Origin: CBDDKS01 sp965230335
GTDB lineage: Bacteria; Pseudomonadota; Gammaproteobacteria; Enterobacterales; Kangiellaceae
Direction of reading: 5' to 3'
Length of the DNA: 64,000 nucleotides
Assembly: GCA_965230335.1 (NCBI GenBank)
Contig: CBDDKS010000006.1
Coordinates: 1-64,000 of the forward strand
The notes under the pieces are model-generated. The model was given only the letters and a program-made list of their open reading frames with translations. It ran no database searches and was not told the DNA's origin. Below are positions 10,243-19,836 of this stretch, piece by piece; the stretch's first letter is position 1, and each line of letters starts with the position of its first letter. The position numbers and the translations under genes were made by a program.

Positions 10243-11031
10243 ATGGAACAATCTAATGAATTAAAAGAATATACTCGACCTATTGTTATTAAGAGAGTGA
10301 AACGTGGCAATCAATACCGAGTCAATACTGGTGTAAAGAAAACAACCTTTGTTGATTTTTCTCTGGGTTTGTTGGCTTTTTTCTTATTGTTATGGCTAAT
10401 GAATAACACCAGTGACAGTCAGCAAGCGTCTATTGCCAATTATTTTACTCATGGTAACTCAACAACTCATAAAAGCACATCCACTTTACCTAAAGAGAGT
10501 CGAGATAGTCATAAGTCCATAAAAACCTCTCAATCGCCTAAAAACACTTCTCAAAAAAAACAGAACCTGCTTCATTATAATAAATTAAAAGCTCATCTGA
10601 CGGATTACATCAATACCCGCAAAGAATTAATACCTTATAAAAATCAAATCCTGTTGGACGTTACGCCAACAGGATTGCTGATTCATATTAACGACAAAGA
10701 AAACAAGCCTCTATTTGATAAAAACTCTCAAGAATTAAAATATTATTCCCGAAGTATTTTGTATGCTATCTCCCATTTATTAAAAGAGAAATCTTATTGG
10801 TTAAGTATTGCATTTCATTCGCAGGCATCATCCGATTTAAATAAAGAGGATTTTTGGACATTATCCACTAACAGGGCACACGCCATTCGACAGGCACTCA
10901 TCAGAGCTGATATTCAAAGTAAAAAAATTATTCGGGTAGAGGCCGTTATCAATAGCCATCCCGAAGATAATAAAAAATCATCTACACCCAGTTCCAATAA
11001 AGAAGGCATCCTACTTAAAATATCAAAATAA
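10243..11031 (+). CDS. motB: MotB-like stator protein with divergent peptidoglycan-binding domain
   Basis: About 262 residues from ATG 10243, preceded by AAGG; a TTG at 10216 in the same frame has worse spacing. The N-terminus RPIVIKRVKRG and single membrane helix FVDFSLGLLAFFLLLWLM match MotB, with the essential ion-carrying Asp at about residue 38. A Ser/Thr/Lys-rich linker follows. The C-terminal OmpA-like domain is eroded: the GHTD motif reads FHSQ, although LSTNRAHAIRQAL is kept. Together with motA it should form the stator. Loss of the Asp in GHTD suggests altered anchoring to the cell wall. The call rests on the helix plus linkage. Confidence 0.8.
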   Translation: MEQSNELKEYTRPIVIKRVKRGNQYRVNTGVKKTTFVDFSLGLLAFFLLLWLMNNTSDSQQASIANYFTHGNSTTHKSTSTLPKESRDSHKSIKTSQSPKNTSQKKQNLLHYNKLKAHLTDYINTRKELIPYKNQILLDVTPTGLLIHINDKENKPLFDKNSQELKYYSRSILYAISHLLKEKSYWLSIAFHSQASSDLNKEDFWTLSTNRAHAIRQALIRADIQSKKIIRVEAVINSHPEDNKKSSTPSSNKEGILLKISK

Positions 11032-11042
11032 AAAGGATTGTT

Positions 11043-11477
11043 TTATGTGTTACTTTTTTTAGGTGATGATGAGGTTTCTTTTACGACTTCCAACCGCATG
11101 GATTTTAAAAGGGTATTAAATAATGTGTTGTCCGTAAAAGGCTCCAAAACACATTGTGAAATATTATATTGTTTGAGTTTTTCAAGGCAATGATTATCCA
11201 TTTTTTGAGAAATCACCAAAATGGGTACATGTTGCCAATAGGAATGTTTTTTGATTTTTTCAAGTATCGTCCAGTAACTATTTTGTTTTTCAGATGAAAA
11301 ATGCATGATAAGACAATGGGGAGCAGGTTGCATGCGCAGATAACGAATAAATTCTTTTTCTGAAATAAAATAAGATATATCAAATTCTGAGTGATATAAT
11401 ATTTTACCGATACGTTGCTGCATATCGGTATCCTGTGCAAAAACGACTAAATAAAAAGTGTCTTGAGGCTTATTCAT
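11043..11477 (-). CDS. Pseudo-receiver domain protein
   Basis: 144 residues that fold like a single CheY-type receiver: a first strand FYLVVFAQD, a middle strand PHCLIMHFS, a fourth strand VPILVIS and a lysine-less switch end CVLEPF. The phospho-acceptor Asp at the end of strand three is replaced (CLIMHF), and the conserved Lys of the KPF motif is Glu (LEPF), so phosphorylation is unlikely. It converges with motB, 11 bp apart. It could be a protein-interaction module in motility or c-di-GMP signalling, but no partner can be assigned. Confidence 0.6.
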   Translation of the reverse strand: MNKPQDTFYLVVFAQDTDMQQRIGKILYHSEFDISYFISEKEFIRYLRMQPAPHCLIMHFSSEKQNSYWTILEKIKKHSYWQHVPILVISQKMDNHCLEKLKQYNISQCVLEPFTDNTLFNTLLKSMRLEVVKETSSSPKKSNT

Positions 11478-11589
11478 CGTATCAATAAAACATGGTCATG
11501 CTTTTTATAATCAGGGTCTGTTGATCTTTTATAAAACTATCATAGCTCAACAAACCTCAACAATAAAATAAACATCATCAATTAGGATT

Positions 11590-12594
11590 ATGTCAGCATT
11601 AAATAGAACCGTCTCTGTTGCTCCTATGATGGATTGGACAGATCGCCATCAACGTTATTTTATGAGAAAAATAACGCGTCATACCTTGCTCTATACAGAA
11701 ATGGTCAATGCTCAGGCTATTTTAAGAGGAAATCGTCAAAAATTATTAGGGTATCACCCTTCAGAGCACCCGATTGCCGTTCAACTGGGGGGAAGTCAGC
11801 CTGATATATTGTCAAAAGCCGCTTTAATTGCAGAAGATTATGGTTATGATGAAATCAACTTAAATGTCGGCTGCCCAAGTGATCGGGTACAACAGGGTCG
11901 TTTTGGCGCCTGTTTAATGGCAGAGCCTCAACGGGTTGCAGAGTGTGTACAAGCCATGCAATCCAAAGTGTCTGTTCCTGTCACCATAAAGTGCCGTATT
12001 GGTATTGACGATCTCGACACCTATGAATTTTTACACCAATTTATTGCGTTATTATCACAAGCGGGTTGTCAGGTCTTTATTATCCATGCTCGCAAAGCGT
12101 TATTGTCAGGATTAAGTCCTAAGCAGAATCGTGAAATACCGCCTTTAAATTACCAACGTGTTTATCAAATAAAACAGGATTTTCCAAAGTTATGTATCGT
12201 GATTAATGGCGGCATACAATCACTGGAGGATATCCAATCACACCTTCATTCTGTGGATGGTGTTATGTTAGGTAGAGAAGCTTATCGTCACCCTTATTTA
12301 TTATCCGAGATGGATCATCTTTTTTATAATGACCAAGACATACCATTAACCCGATATCAAGTTGTTGAAGCCATGCTGGAATACATCAGCCATCATTTAA
12401 AACAGGGAGGGCGTTTACAACAAGTAGCCAGACATATGTTAGGCTTGTTCCTTGGGCAACCAGGCGGTAGGAAATGGAGACAGTTATTAAGTGAACAGGC
12501 ACACAAAAAAGAAGCTCATATTGATGTTATTCAACAGGCTTTACAAAAAGTAATAGAACAAGAAAAAATAATCCATGCTGCTAAAAATCAATGA
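11590..12594 (+). CDS. dusA: tRNA-dihydrouridine(20/20a) synthase DusA
   Basis: 334 residues. The FMN-binding TIM barrel starts with SVAPMMDWTDRH. NLNVGCPSDRVQQGRFGACLM holds the catalytic Cys and is typical of DusA rather than DusB or DusC. VMLGREAYRHPYL near the end of the barrel binds the FMN phosphate. It reduces uridine 20/20a in the tRNA D-loop. It appears monocistronic, ending in an inverted repeat at 12589-12624. Confidence 0.95.
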   Translation: MSALNRTVSVAPMMDWTDRHQRYFMRKITRHTLLYTEMVNAQAILRGNRQKLLGYHPSEHPIAVQLGGSQPDILSKAALIAEDYGYDEINLNVGCPSDRVQQGRFGACLMAEPQRVAECVQAMQSKVSVPVTIKCRIGIDDLDTYEFLHQFIALLSQAGCQVFIIHARKALLSGLSPKQNREIPPLNYQRVYQIKQDFPKLCIVINGGIQSLEDIQSHLHSVDGVMLGREAYRHPYLLSEMDHLFYNDQDIPLTRYQVVEAMLEYISHHLKQGGRLQQVARHMLGLFLGQPGGRKWRQLLSEQAHKKEAHIDVIQQALQKVIEQEKIIHAAKNQ

Positions 12595-12624
12595 ACAGCA
12601 AGCAAAGAGGCTCACTGTTCATTG
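12589..12624 (+). terminator. Hairpin overlapping the dusA stop
   Basis: CAATGAACAG (12589-12598) and CTGTTCATTG (12615-12624) form a perfect 10-bp stem around a 16-nt loop. It overlaps the dusA stop and lies between dusA and the convergent hsp20 gene. There is no clean U-tract directly after the stem, so it may end transcription only weakly. Confidence 0.45.
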
Positions 12625-12666
12625 ATTCATTCATATTAAATAACTTGAACTCGGGATAAATAATCA

Positions 12667-13116
12667 CTAGGATTTTTTAATCGTAATTTTATGAGGTTGA
12701 CTTGGTTCTGATTTAGGTAAATCTATTGTAATAACCCCATGGTGTGTTTTTGCATGAATGTCACTTTCATTGACATTACTGGGCAAATTGAATTGTCTCA
12801 CAAAGCTGCCGTAAGAACGTTCCGTATAATGTAAGTCACCTTTTTTTGATTCTGTTTCAGACTCACGCTCACCTTTAATGGTTAACACACCATTACTGGC
12901 TGTAATGGTAATATTATCGGGTTCAATCCCAGGGATATCTGCTTTGATAAGATAACTGTTTTCTGTTTCTTCAATATCGACTGCAGGCATAAAATCAGAA
13001 TCAGCCAGAGTATTTTCATTAAACATATCACTCTTTTTAAATGGTCTTAACAATTGATTGAAATCTCTATGCCACTGATCAAATAAGTTAGTAGGGTTAT
13101 AACGCGTTAAAGACAT
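12667..13116 (-). CDS. Hsp20/alpha-crystallin family small heat shock protein
   Basis: 149 residues from ATG 13116, which has AGAGG about 10 bp upstream; a GTG nine bases earlier is in frame but less likely. The alpha-crystallin domain spans about 40-145, with ADIPGIEPDNITITA, then GVLTIKGERE, and the GVITIDLPK strand near the end. It is an ATP-independent holdase that keeps unfolding proteins soluble. No sigma-32 promoter was identified with confidence. Confidence 0.92.
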   Translation of the reverse strand: MSLTRYNPTNLFDQWHRDFNQLLRPFKKSDMFNENTLADSDFMPAVDIEETENSYLIKADIPGIEPDNITITASNGVLTIKGERESETESKKGDLHYTERSYGSFVRQFNLPSNVNESDIHAKTHHGVITIDLPKSEPSQPHKITIKKS

Positions 13117-13247
13117 GATAATCACCTCTGATGATTTAGATTAAATTAAATGTTTTACAACAACATCCATTTTAGTATTTACAAAAAATAATGGCTTTGA
13201 TCAAGATCAATTAAATATTCAGTTAATCCCTATTACCTCTAATAAAC

Positions 13248-13304
13248 CTTACCAGTGGGCATGAGATAGATAATGCGTTTTAACAACGTCATTAAATGCA
13301 TTCA
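13248..13304 (-). repeat. 57-bp direct repeat, copy 1: 3' fragment of the Hpt/HD-GYP gene
   Basis: Identical at 56 of 57 positions to 19837-19893, in the same orientation. On the minus strand it would encode the last 18 residues (ending YLSHAHW) and stop of the gene at 19838-20944; the only difference is synonymous (CAC for CAT). Nothing upstream in this copy continues the gene, so it is an orphan 3' end. The two copies bracket the RHS/Sel1 genes (13305-19836). Confidence 0.9.
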
Positions 13305-13496
13305 GTTTTATAAAATGTTAACTAACAGAGAAGTTCAAGTGATCTTGTAATAAAATTATCATATAAATGAAGACTTTTTATGATAAATTTTTGCAGAACT
13401 GGATTTGGATGTAACTTAGCTTTCCACCAGGATGCCACATTTAGATAAAAAGGCAGGCATATACTTTCAAATGAACTGATAATCATGAGGTTAGAG

Positions 13497-16400
13497 ATGA
13501 ATTTATTCAATATTGGCTTAAGAAATACTGTTTTTAAACATTCCAATTTTTCACCATCAAAGTTGCTATCAAAACCCAAGCACCTTGCCTATATTTCGTA
13601 TTTGAGTATTTTCCTAAGTACAACACCTCTGTATTTATCAGCGCAAAATTTTGATGACACAGAAATTTCAGCTATTCCTGTCGAAGAAAAACCATCGTAC
13701 AATATACATCTAAGGGAAAGTAAAGCTGAAGGATTTGTGATATCCAGAATTTATCACTACATAGCTAATACAACAAATATCAATCATAATCAGGGTTTTC
13801 AATTTAATGTTAATGATGCTCAGTTAAGTTATGAAGTCATTAATGAATCAGAAGCTAGGTCGTATTTACCTGCAGGAGAGTATTGGGTCGTCGCATTAAA
13901 CTCAGAGCGTATTCGTTTTGTTAAAGAAGGAGAAGGGTTTAAAGTATTTAAGATGCCACAATCCCGTTATCATTTAAGTCAGGAAGGCAATGGTTGGTTA
14001 TTTAAAAAGGAGGTCACCAGCTATTCGTTAGATGGGGTATTCAACAAAGACACAGTCAGTTATCAGTTGGATAGTTCAGGTCGTTTGATTGAATATCAGG
14101 ATAAGACAAATCATCATGTGTATGAATACACAGGTTTAACAACGACAATACAAGGACTCAATGATTCAGAAGAAGTCTTATGGCAAATGCAGCTTGAGAA
14201 AGATGCCGATGGACGAGTGGTTGGTTTAGTCAATCCTCAAGGTGTAGAGAAACGTTATGAGTATGATAGTAAAGGTCGCTTGGTGGCCGCTGTGTATGCC
14301 GATAATACAGAAGGCTGGCATGATAATCCGAGAGAATTGTATCTTTATGAAGATACTGCACATCCCAATTTACTCACACAAGTGATATCACCTCTGAAAG
14401 ACGTTTTGCTAAACATGTCTCTAGTAGAAGTTGCTGATAATAGATTGGCATTAAGAGTACAAGAATTGCCAAAACGTGCACCACGTCCCAGGAAAAGCCC
14501 AGCACAAGAATCTGCTGCACAAACCACGACAAGCTGGGCTAATGGCGTTAGCTTAATAGTAAAAGGTGAAGAGAAGATCTATCAGCACTATGGGCAAAGT
14601 ATCAGTAAGGAAAAAGCAGATGAATTACTGAAAGACATTCGTCATTACTGGATAAAGCAAATAGTTGATTATGATACAGAGGGGTGTAATTGCAAGTTTG
14701 CCAGAGGGAGTATTCGTAGAGAAGAAAGTCGAGAGAATGGTTGGCGTAGACAGGTTATCAATGAATGGTCTGATGGTCGTAAGCAGGTGACAGATTATAC
14801 AAAAGAGAATAATGGTATAGGCTTTTTAAAATCCATTACACTCACTCAGGGCAATACCTTACTAAGTCAAAAAATTTATACAGGTACCAGAGAAAGTCGT
14901 TTATTGTCAGAAGAGACATCCGTATTAAAAACCGATTATAAATATGATGTGGAAGGTCGATTAATACAAACCACACAAATCGACAAAACCAACAACAACA
15001 CTGAATCGATAACTTTAACACGTAGCTATGATAATAAGGGGAGGCTGATTTCTTCCGACGGAGCAAGAGCATCCACCAGTGATCAAATAAACTATCTTTA
15101 TAATGAAGAAGGACATCTTATTCAAAAAACTAATGTCTTGGGACATGTCGTGAATTATGAATATGATAAACAGGGTAGACGAACCGCTGTTATTGATGGT
15201 AATGGAGTAAGAGAAGAAACCCATTATGGCAATAATGGAAAAGTGGCAAAAGTAATTCGTGCGGCAGGTACATCACAAGCACTGACTACACATTATTTTT
15301 ATGACGCCATTGGACAATTAGTTCAAACATTGACCGGTACACTTAAAGGCACCAAAAGTCAATTTGATGCTTATGGACGATTAGAAAGCACAGAGGATGC
15401 TTCAGGTAATACAACTCTTTTTCATTATGATAAACAGGGCAATCTTGTTGAACGTACCACCAAAAACCAGCAAGGTAAAATAATTCAACAAACTGAACGT
15501 GAGTTTGATGCACAAGGTCGAGAAATTTTTAATAAAAGCAGTAATACTCAACTGGATTATTTAGGTGATAGCCAAAGGCCAACAAAAATCATCAATGGAG
15601 AAGGTAACCAGGTATTGAATCAGTATGATTCAGAAGGTCGATTATTGATAAGCTTTGATGCTAACGAACAACCAACCTATTATGATTACGATGATATGGG
15701 TAACCTGGTTAAAGTCACGGATGCCAGACGTATAGAGACCCGATATTCCTATGATGGTTTTGGCAGACGTTTAAGTGAGATCAGTGGCTCTAAAGGCACT
15801 ATCACTTATCAATATGATACTGCAGGTAATATTGTCAAAGAGACTAGAGAAAACGGTATTGTGATTAAAAGAGATTATGATGTTCTAAATCGGATGACTA
15901 AAATTGTCTTTCTAAAGAAAGAAACAGGCAGCTCTGGCAAAAATAAATCCGTAGAGAAAAAACGTATCATTTTTAAATACGATAATTGTATCAATGGTGT
16001 TGGTAAACTCTGTGTGGTGAAGGGTGCTGGTAGTACAACGCGTTATGATTATGATGTACTAGGTAATCGGACACAGGTGAAAGTCAAGTATGATAACCAA
16101 TCTAAAGTAGATATCACTCGATTTCAATACAACGCCAACAGTCAGTTAATTTATTTGATGTACCCCAGTGGTCTTGAAGTCGAGTATCACTATGCTGAGA
16201 ATGGCAATGTGAATAAAGTCACTGCCAAAAATCATAATCAGATTTATACCGTTGCAGACATTGAGTCATCCAATCGATTGAGTGCCATCACCTTTGGCAA
16301 TGGGTTAACTCAAAAACTTGTGCATAATGAACAAGGTCAACTCACACAAATCACCACGGGAGACAGTGATACACAAACTCAGCAGGTGAATTATGTTTAT

Positions 16401-17864
16401 GATAAGGCAGGTAATATCTCAAAAATAGAAAGACCCTTAAATACAAATAATACACAAATATTTGAGTATGATAAAACCAATCGATTGGTAAAAGAAATCA
16501 CTGATAAAATGACACAAAGCTTTGAGTATGATGCCACAGGAAATCGAACAAAAAGCAGTAAAATAGTTGGTAATAAAAAAGAAAAAAATAGAAGCTATGT
16601 ATATAAAGCAAACGCTAATCAGTTACAACAAATCAATAAGCAGTTTTTGACTTATGATACTAATGGTAATTTAATTGAAGATAGACATGGCAAACGCAGG
16701 TTTGAATATGGTGTGACTAATCGCTTGACGGCTTATTATAAAAATGGAGAAAAGAAAGCTGTTTACACTTACAATGTTTCTGGTCAGCGTATTCAGAAGG
16801 TGATTACACGCAATAAACAGGCAGGGGATACTTACAAAACCCTACAGTTCAGTTATTTGCCTGAAGGTTGGTTACTGTCAGAAGATGGTCGAGATGAACT
16901 TAATCGCAAAGGTTTTACCCGGGATTATATCTGGTTGGGTGATAAACCCATTGCACAGATACACACCCGCTTTAATAAAAAGGGTAAGGTAAAGAAACAA
17001 AACATCATTTACATTCATACAGACCATCTTAACACACCAAGATTGGCAACCAACCAGAGTCAGGAAACTGTCTGGAATTGGCAATCAACAGCCTTTGGTG
17101 AAGGTAAAGCTAACCGGGATGTGGATGGCGATGGTAAGAAAACTGTCATTCGTTTGAGATTCCCTGGTCAATATTTTGATAGTGAATCAAGGCTGCATTA
17201 CAATCATCATAGAGATTACGACCCTAGAATTGGCCGTTATATCCAATCTGATCCAATTGGTATGGACGGTGGTATTAACCGATATGCTTACGTGAAAAAT
17301 AATCCAATAATCAAAATAGATCCTGAAGGATTAGTGGATTTAAATCTAATGATGCCTGGCACAGAAGGTTTTAACCTTTTTGAGCAATTTGAAATTCCTG
17401 GTATATATACAGTTGGAGCTCATGGTAATTACCAACAAGGGGTGCTTGATGAGGCATTAGATGCATGGTTAACGCCTCAACAGTTAGGAGGTTACATTCT
17501 TAACGATCATAATTTTGTAGATGGTACACATGTTCAAGTTTTTTCTTGTCAAACAGGTTCATGTTATGTCAATGGCGTTGCATATGGACAGTATTTAGCT
17601 GACTACCTAAGAACCACCGTTTCCTTATCTACCAATGATACAGACATATTTTTATACGATGATAACACAACCGGTTATAGTATTCGTAATGGTGGCACAA
17701 TGAGGGCATTTTTCCCAACAGGCTATACAGCCCCAATATCTAGTGAGCTCGATGGTCATTATGATCATAGTGGGAATTATTATGTTAGACTTGTTTGGGG
17801 ATCCTTTGGACCTGAGACAGGGGGCTTTAATGATGATGGCTGTTGTGATACTTGCTGTTTCTAA
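13497..17864 (+). CDS. Secreted RHS/YD-repeat protein with putative cysteine-peptidase-like toxin tip
   Basis: 1455 residues from ATG 13497, which has GAGG 6 bp upstream; an in-frame ATG at 13485 lacks a site. An N-terminal hydrophobic segment ending near SLSAQ suggests Sec export. The body is made of many YD repeats (patterns such as YDxxGRL and YDxxGNL), ending in the RHS core segment RYAYVKNNP followed by DPEGL. The last 140 or so residues differ from the body. They contain VGAHG (His1309) and VFSCQTG (Cys1351), a spacing and context like the His/Cys dyad of clan CD peptidases (CHAT, caspase-like), and end in a Cys-rich CCDTCCF. RHS shells enclose and release such C-terminal toxins. No PAAR or VgrG part is present, so type VI delivery is not indicated. 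The toxin activity is inferred. Confidence 0.85.
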   Translation: MNLFNIGLRNTVFKHSNFSPSKLLSKPKHLAYISYLSIFLSTTPLYLSAQNFDDTEISAIPVEEKPSYNIHLRESKAEGFVISRIYHYIANTTNINHNQGFQFNVNDAQLSYEVINESEARSYLPAGEYWVVALNSERIRFVKEGEGFKVFKMPQSRYHLSQEGNGWLFKKEVTSYSLDGVFNKDTVSYQLDSSGRLIEYQDKTNHHVYEYTGLTTTIQGLNDSEEVLWQMQLEKDADGRVVGLVNPQGVEKRYEYDSKGRLVAAVYADNTEGWHDNPRELYLYEDTAHPNLLTQVISPLKDVLLNMSLVEVADNRLALRVQELPKRAPRPRKSPAQESAAQTTTSWANGVSLIVKGEEKIYQHYGQSISKEKADELLKDIRHYWIKQIVDYDTEGCNCKFARGSIRREESRENGWRRQVINEWSDGRKQVTDYTKENNGIGFLKSITLTQGNTLLSQKIYTGTRESRLLSEETSVLKTDYKYDVEGRLIQTTQIDKTNNNTESITLTRSYDNKGRLISSDGARASTSDQINYLYNEEGHLIQKTNVLGHVVNYEYDKQGRRTAVIDGNGVREETHYGNNGKVAKVIRAAGTSQALTTHYFYDAIGQLVQTLTGTLKGTKSQFDAYGRLESTEDASGNTTLFHYDKQGNLVERTTKNQQGKIIQQTEREFDAQGREIFNKSSNTQLDYLGDSQRPTKIINGEGNQVLNQYDSEGRLLISFDANEQPTYYDYDDMGNLVKVTDARRIETRYSYDGFGRRLSEISGSKGTITYQYDTAGNIVKETRENGIVIKRDYDVLNRMTKIVFLKKETGSSGKNKSVEKKRIIFKYDNCINGVGKLCVVKGAGSTTRYDYDVLGNRTQVKVKYDNQSKVDITRFQYNANSQLIYLMYPSGLEVEYHYAENGNVNKVTAKNHNQIYTVADIESSNRLSAITFGNGLTQKLVHNEQGQLTQITTGDSDTQTQQVNYVYDKAGNISKIERPLNTNNTQIFEYDKTNRLVKEITDKMTQSFEYDATGNRTKSSKIVGNKKEKNRSYVYKANANQLQQINKQFLTYDTNGNLIEDRHGKRRFEYGVTNRLTAYYKNGEKKAVYTYNVSGQRIQKVITRNKQAGDTYKTLQFSYLPEGWLLSEDGRDELNRKGFTRDYIWLGDKPIAQIHTRFNKKGKVKKQNIIYIHTDHLNTPRLATNQSQETVWNWQSTAFGEGKANRDVDGDGKKTVIRLRFPGQYFDSESRLHYNHHRDYDPRIGRYIQSDPIGMDGGINRYAYVKNNPIIKIDPEGLVDLNLMMPGTEGFNLFEQFEIPGIYTVGAHGNYQQGVLDEALDAWLTPQQLGGYILNDHNFVDGTHVQVFSCQTGSCYVNGVAYGQYLADYLRTTVSLSTNDTDIFLYDDNTTGYSIRNGGTMRAFFPTGYTAPISSELDGHYDHSGNYYVRLVWGSFGPETGGFNDDGCCDTCCF

Positions 17865-17899
17865 TATTAGATGATTACTAAAAAAATAAAAGGCTTTTT

Positions 17900-18400
17900 A
17901 TGAGAACTTACAAAGAGTATATTTTTTTTCCTTTGCTATTCATAAGCAGTACTAGTATTGCTGATAATGCAACAAATAAAAAAATAATCATGCAATATAC
18001 AATAGAGCCTTATGTCGAGAAAAAATTGAGTAACAATGAGCTAAAGAAAAAAAAGAATGAAGCTTTAAATGGATCAGTTGAATCGGCTCGTTTAATGGCT
18101 AAACACTTTAGCAAGAAAAAAGAGCTTCATACTAAATACAAATATTGGCTTGGCATTGCAGCTGAAAATGGTGGATTAACAAATTATTATCACTTTGGTT
18201 ACCATTTGATTCATTATGGTGAAATACCAAATGATAAACAACGAGGATGTTATTGGTTAAATAAAGCATTAAATGGGTATAACTCTATTCTCAATAAAGA
18301 AGCAAACCACACTAAATCTGAAATTAAGTCTGCTAAAAGGATAAAGAGTTATTTGCATGAAATAATAGATGACGCTAATTGTAGTCAATTTAAAAAATAA
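17900..18400 (+). CDS. Exported Sel1-like small protein, candidate immunity protein
   Basis: 166 residues with a signal peptide-like start (FFPLLFISSTSIADN). A stretch such as SVESARLMAKHFS and GCYWLNKALNG resembles degenerate Sel1/TPR helices. It starts 35 bp after the RHS stop, so it is probably co-transcribed. Periplasmic Sel1-repeat proteins are known as immunity proteins for some interbacterial phospholipase toxins (Tli5 type), which makes an immunity role plausible. A frameshifted partial copy lies at 19698-19829. Confidence 0.6.
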   Translation: MRTYKEYIFFPLLFISSTSIADNATNKKIIMQYTIEPYVEKKLSNNELKKKKNEALNGSVESARLMAKHFSKKKELHTKYKYWLGIAAENGGLTNYYHFGYHLIHYGEIPNDKQRGCYWLNKALNGYNSILNKEANHTKSEIKSAKRIKSYLHEIIDDANCSQFKK

Positions 18401-18488
18401 TCAATTAATGACTATATTTTAAATTGAGTGCCCTTAGCTATATAAAATTTAAGATTCTTTCATTTGACAATAACCATTGAGAATTGCC

Positions 18489-19676
18489 ATGAATCCAAAA
18501 TTAATTTTAATTAATATGTCAGCGCTACTTTTCTACTCATATCTTCACGCTGCCATTGATTCGAATTACAATGCAGCAAAACAGAGACATACAAATCTAC
18601 AAGCTGGTTGTCATAGTGATATACATAATGATAATGAAACTCTTTCAAAATTAGAAAAGGAAGCTAAGCATGGTAATACAAAAGCGCAGTATAAATTAGG
18701 CATAATTTACCAGAAAGGTTTAGGAGAAATAAGTGATAAAGTTGAGTCAGATAAAAAAGCCGTTTATTGGTATACCAAAGCTGCTGAGAAAGGACATACT
18801 GATGCACAAAATAATTTAGGTGAAATGTATTATTTCAAACGGGGTGGAATTGATAATATCCAAGAGTCTATAAAAAAAGCTATTTATTGGCACTCCAAAG
18901 CCGCTGAAAAAAACGATGCATATGCTCAACTTAATTTGGGTTTCATATATCAACATGAATTCAAAGATATTTATAATAGAAAAGAACTCCATGAAAAAGC
19001 TGTATTTTGGTACAAAAAAGCAGTAAAACAATACAATGCAAGAACACAATTTGCTTTGGATGAAAGGTATGTTTCGGGACGTGGTGACTTAAAAGGAGCA
19101 ATTGAATATCAAACTAAAGCGATGTATTGGTTAACAAGAGCTACTGAAGGCAGAAACTCAAGTGCTCAAAAATATTCAGGTGAACTCAATTCACATACTA
19201 CTATTAATAATATAGCTGAATCAAATAAGAAAGCTGTTTATTGGTACACCAAAGCTGCTGAACAAGGTAGCTCTATGGCTCAAGAGAATTTAGCCTGGAT
19301 GTATGCAAATGGATTAGGAGGAATAAATGATAAAATTGAATCAGACAAAAAAGCCGTTTATTGGTATACCAAAGCTTCCGAACAAGGAGTTGTTAACAAC
19401 CTATTTAAACTTGGAAACTTATTTGCTGATGGCCGTGGCGGTATCACTGATAAAGAAAAATCCGACGAACGAGCTATTTATTGGTATACCAAAGCAGCTG
19501 AGAAAGGGCATGCAGATGCACAATTTGCCTTGGGTAAAATGTATGCTGAAGGTCGAAGTAATATCAGTCTTAAGATGGAAGCAGAAGAAAAAGCTGCATA
19601 TTGGCTCAATCAGGCTGCCAAAAAAGGCAACCGCAAAGCAAATAATTATTTAAACTGGTTTTTATATGAACGGTAA
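18489..19676 (+). CDS. Exported Sel1-repeat protein
   Basis: 395 residues from ATG 18489 (a TTG at 18477 is in frame but would spoil the signal peptide). MNPKLILINMSALLFYSYL followed by HAA looks like a cleavable signal. From about residue 55 to the end there are roughly eight Sel1 repeats of 40-44 residues, each with a KAVYWYTKAAEKG-like helix. The DNA of several repeats is nearly identical (for example around 18758 and 19348), so copy number may change by recombination. Position directly after the RHS gene and the small Sel1-like gene suggests immunity or adaptor function; this is inference. Confidence 0.75.
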   Translation: MNPKLILINMSALLFYSYLHAAIDSNYNAAKQRHTNLQAGCHSDIHNDNETLSKLEKEAKHGNTKAQYKLGIIYQKGLGEISDKVESDKKAVYWYTKAAEKGHTDAQNNLGEMYYFKRGGIDNIQESIKKAIYWHSKAAEKNDAYAQLNLGFIYQHEFKDIYNRKELHEKAVFWYKKAVKQYNARTQFALDERYVSGRGDLKGAIEYQTKAMYWLTRATEGRNSSAQKYSGELNSHTTINNIAESNKKAVYWYTKAAEQGSSMAQENLAWMYANGLGGINDKIESDKKAVYWYTKASEQGVVNNLFKLGNLFADGRGGITDKEKSDERAIYWYTKAAEKGHADAQFALGKMYAEGRSNISLKMEAEEKAAYWLNQAAKKGNRKANNYLNWFLYER

Positions 19677-19697
19677 ACTCTACTTTTTCAAATGATT

Positions 19698-19829
19698 ATG
19701 AGAACCCACAAAAAACAGTTTTTTTCATTGTTAATCATAAGCAATTTTATTACTGCTGAAAACTTAACCAAATTATTATCACTTTGGCTGCTATTTCTAA
19801 CTGTAGGCAGTTTGAAGAATAATAAATAA
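19698..19829 (+). pseudogene. Truncated, frameshifted copy of the 17900-18400 gene
   Basis: A 43-codon frame starts MRTHKKQFFSLLIIS, a variant of the signal region of the protein at 17900 (MRTYKEYIFFPLLFISS). The sequence then jumps to a region matching 18173-18200 (AATTATTATCACTTTGG present in both), with one extra A that shifts the frame. So a second copy of the candidate immunity gene was internally deleted and inactivated. Confidence 0.7.
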
Positions 19830-19836
19830 AAAAACA

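Noticed and set aside
13322..13579. 85-codon minus-strand frame over the RHS start region
   Set aside because: Half of it is the complement of the RHS signal region and the rest is AT-rich intergenic DNA.
14200..16800. Tandem-looking repeats that could suggest a CRISPR or satellite array
   Set aside because: They are in-frame YD-repeat codons of the RHS protein with irregular spacing.
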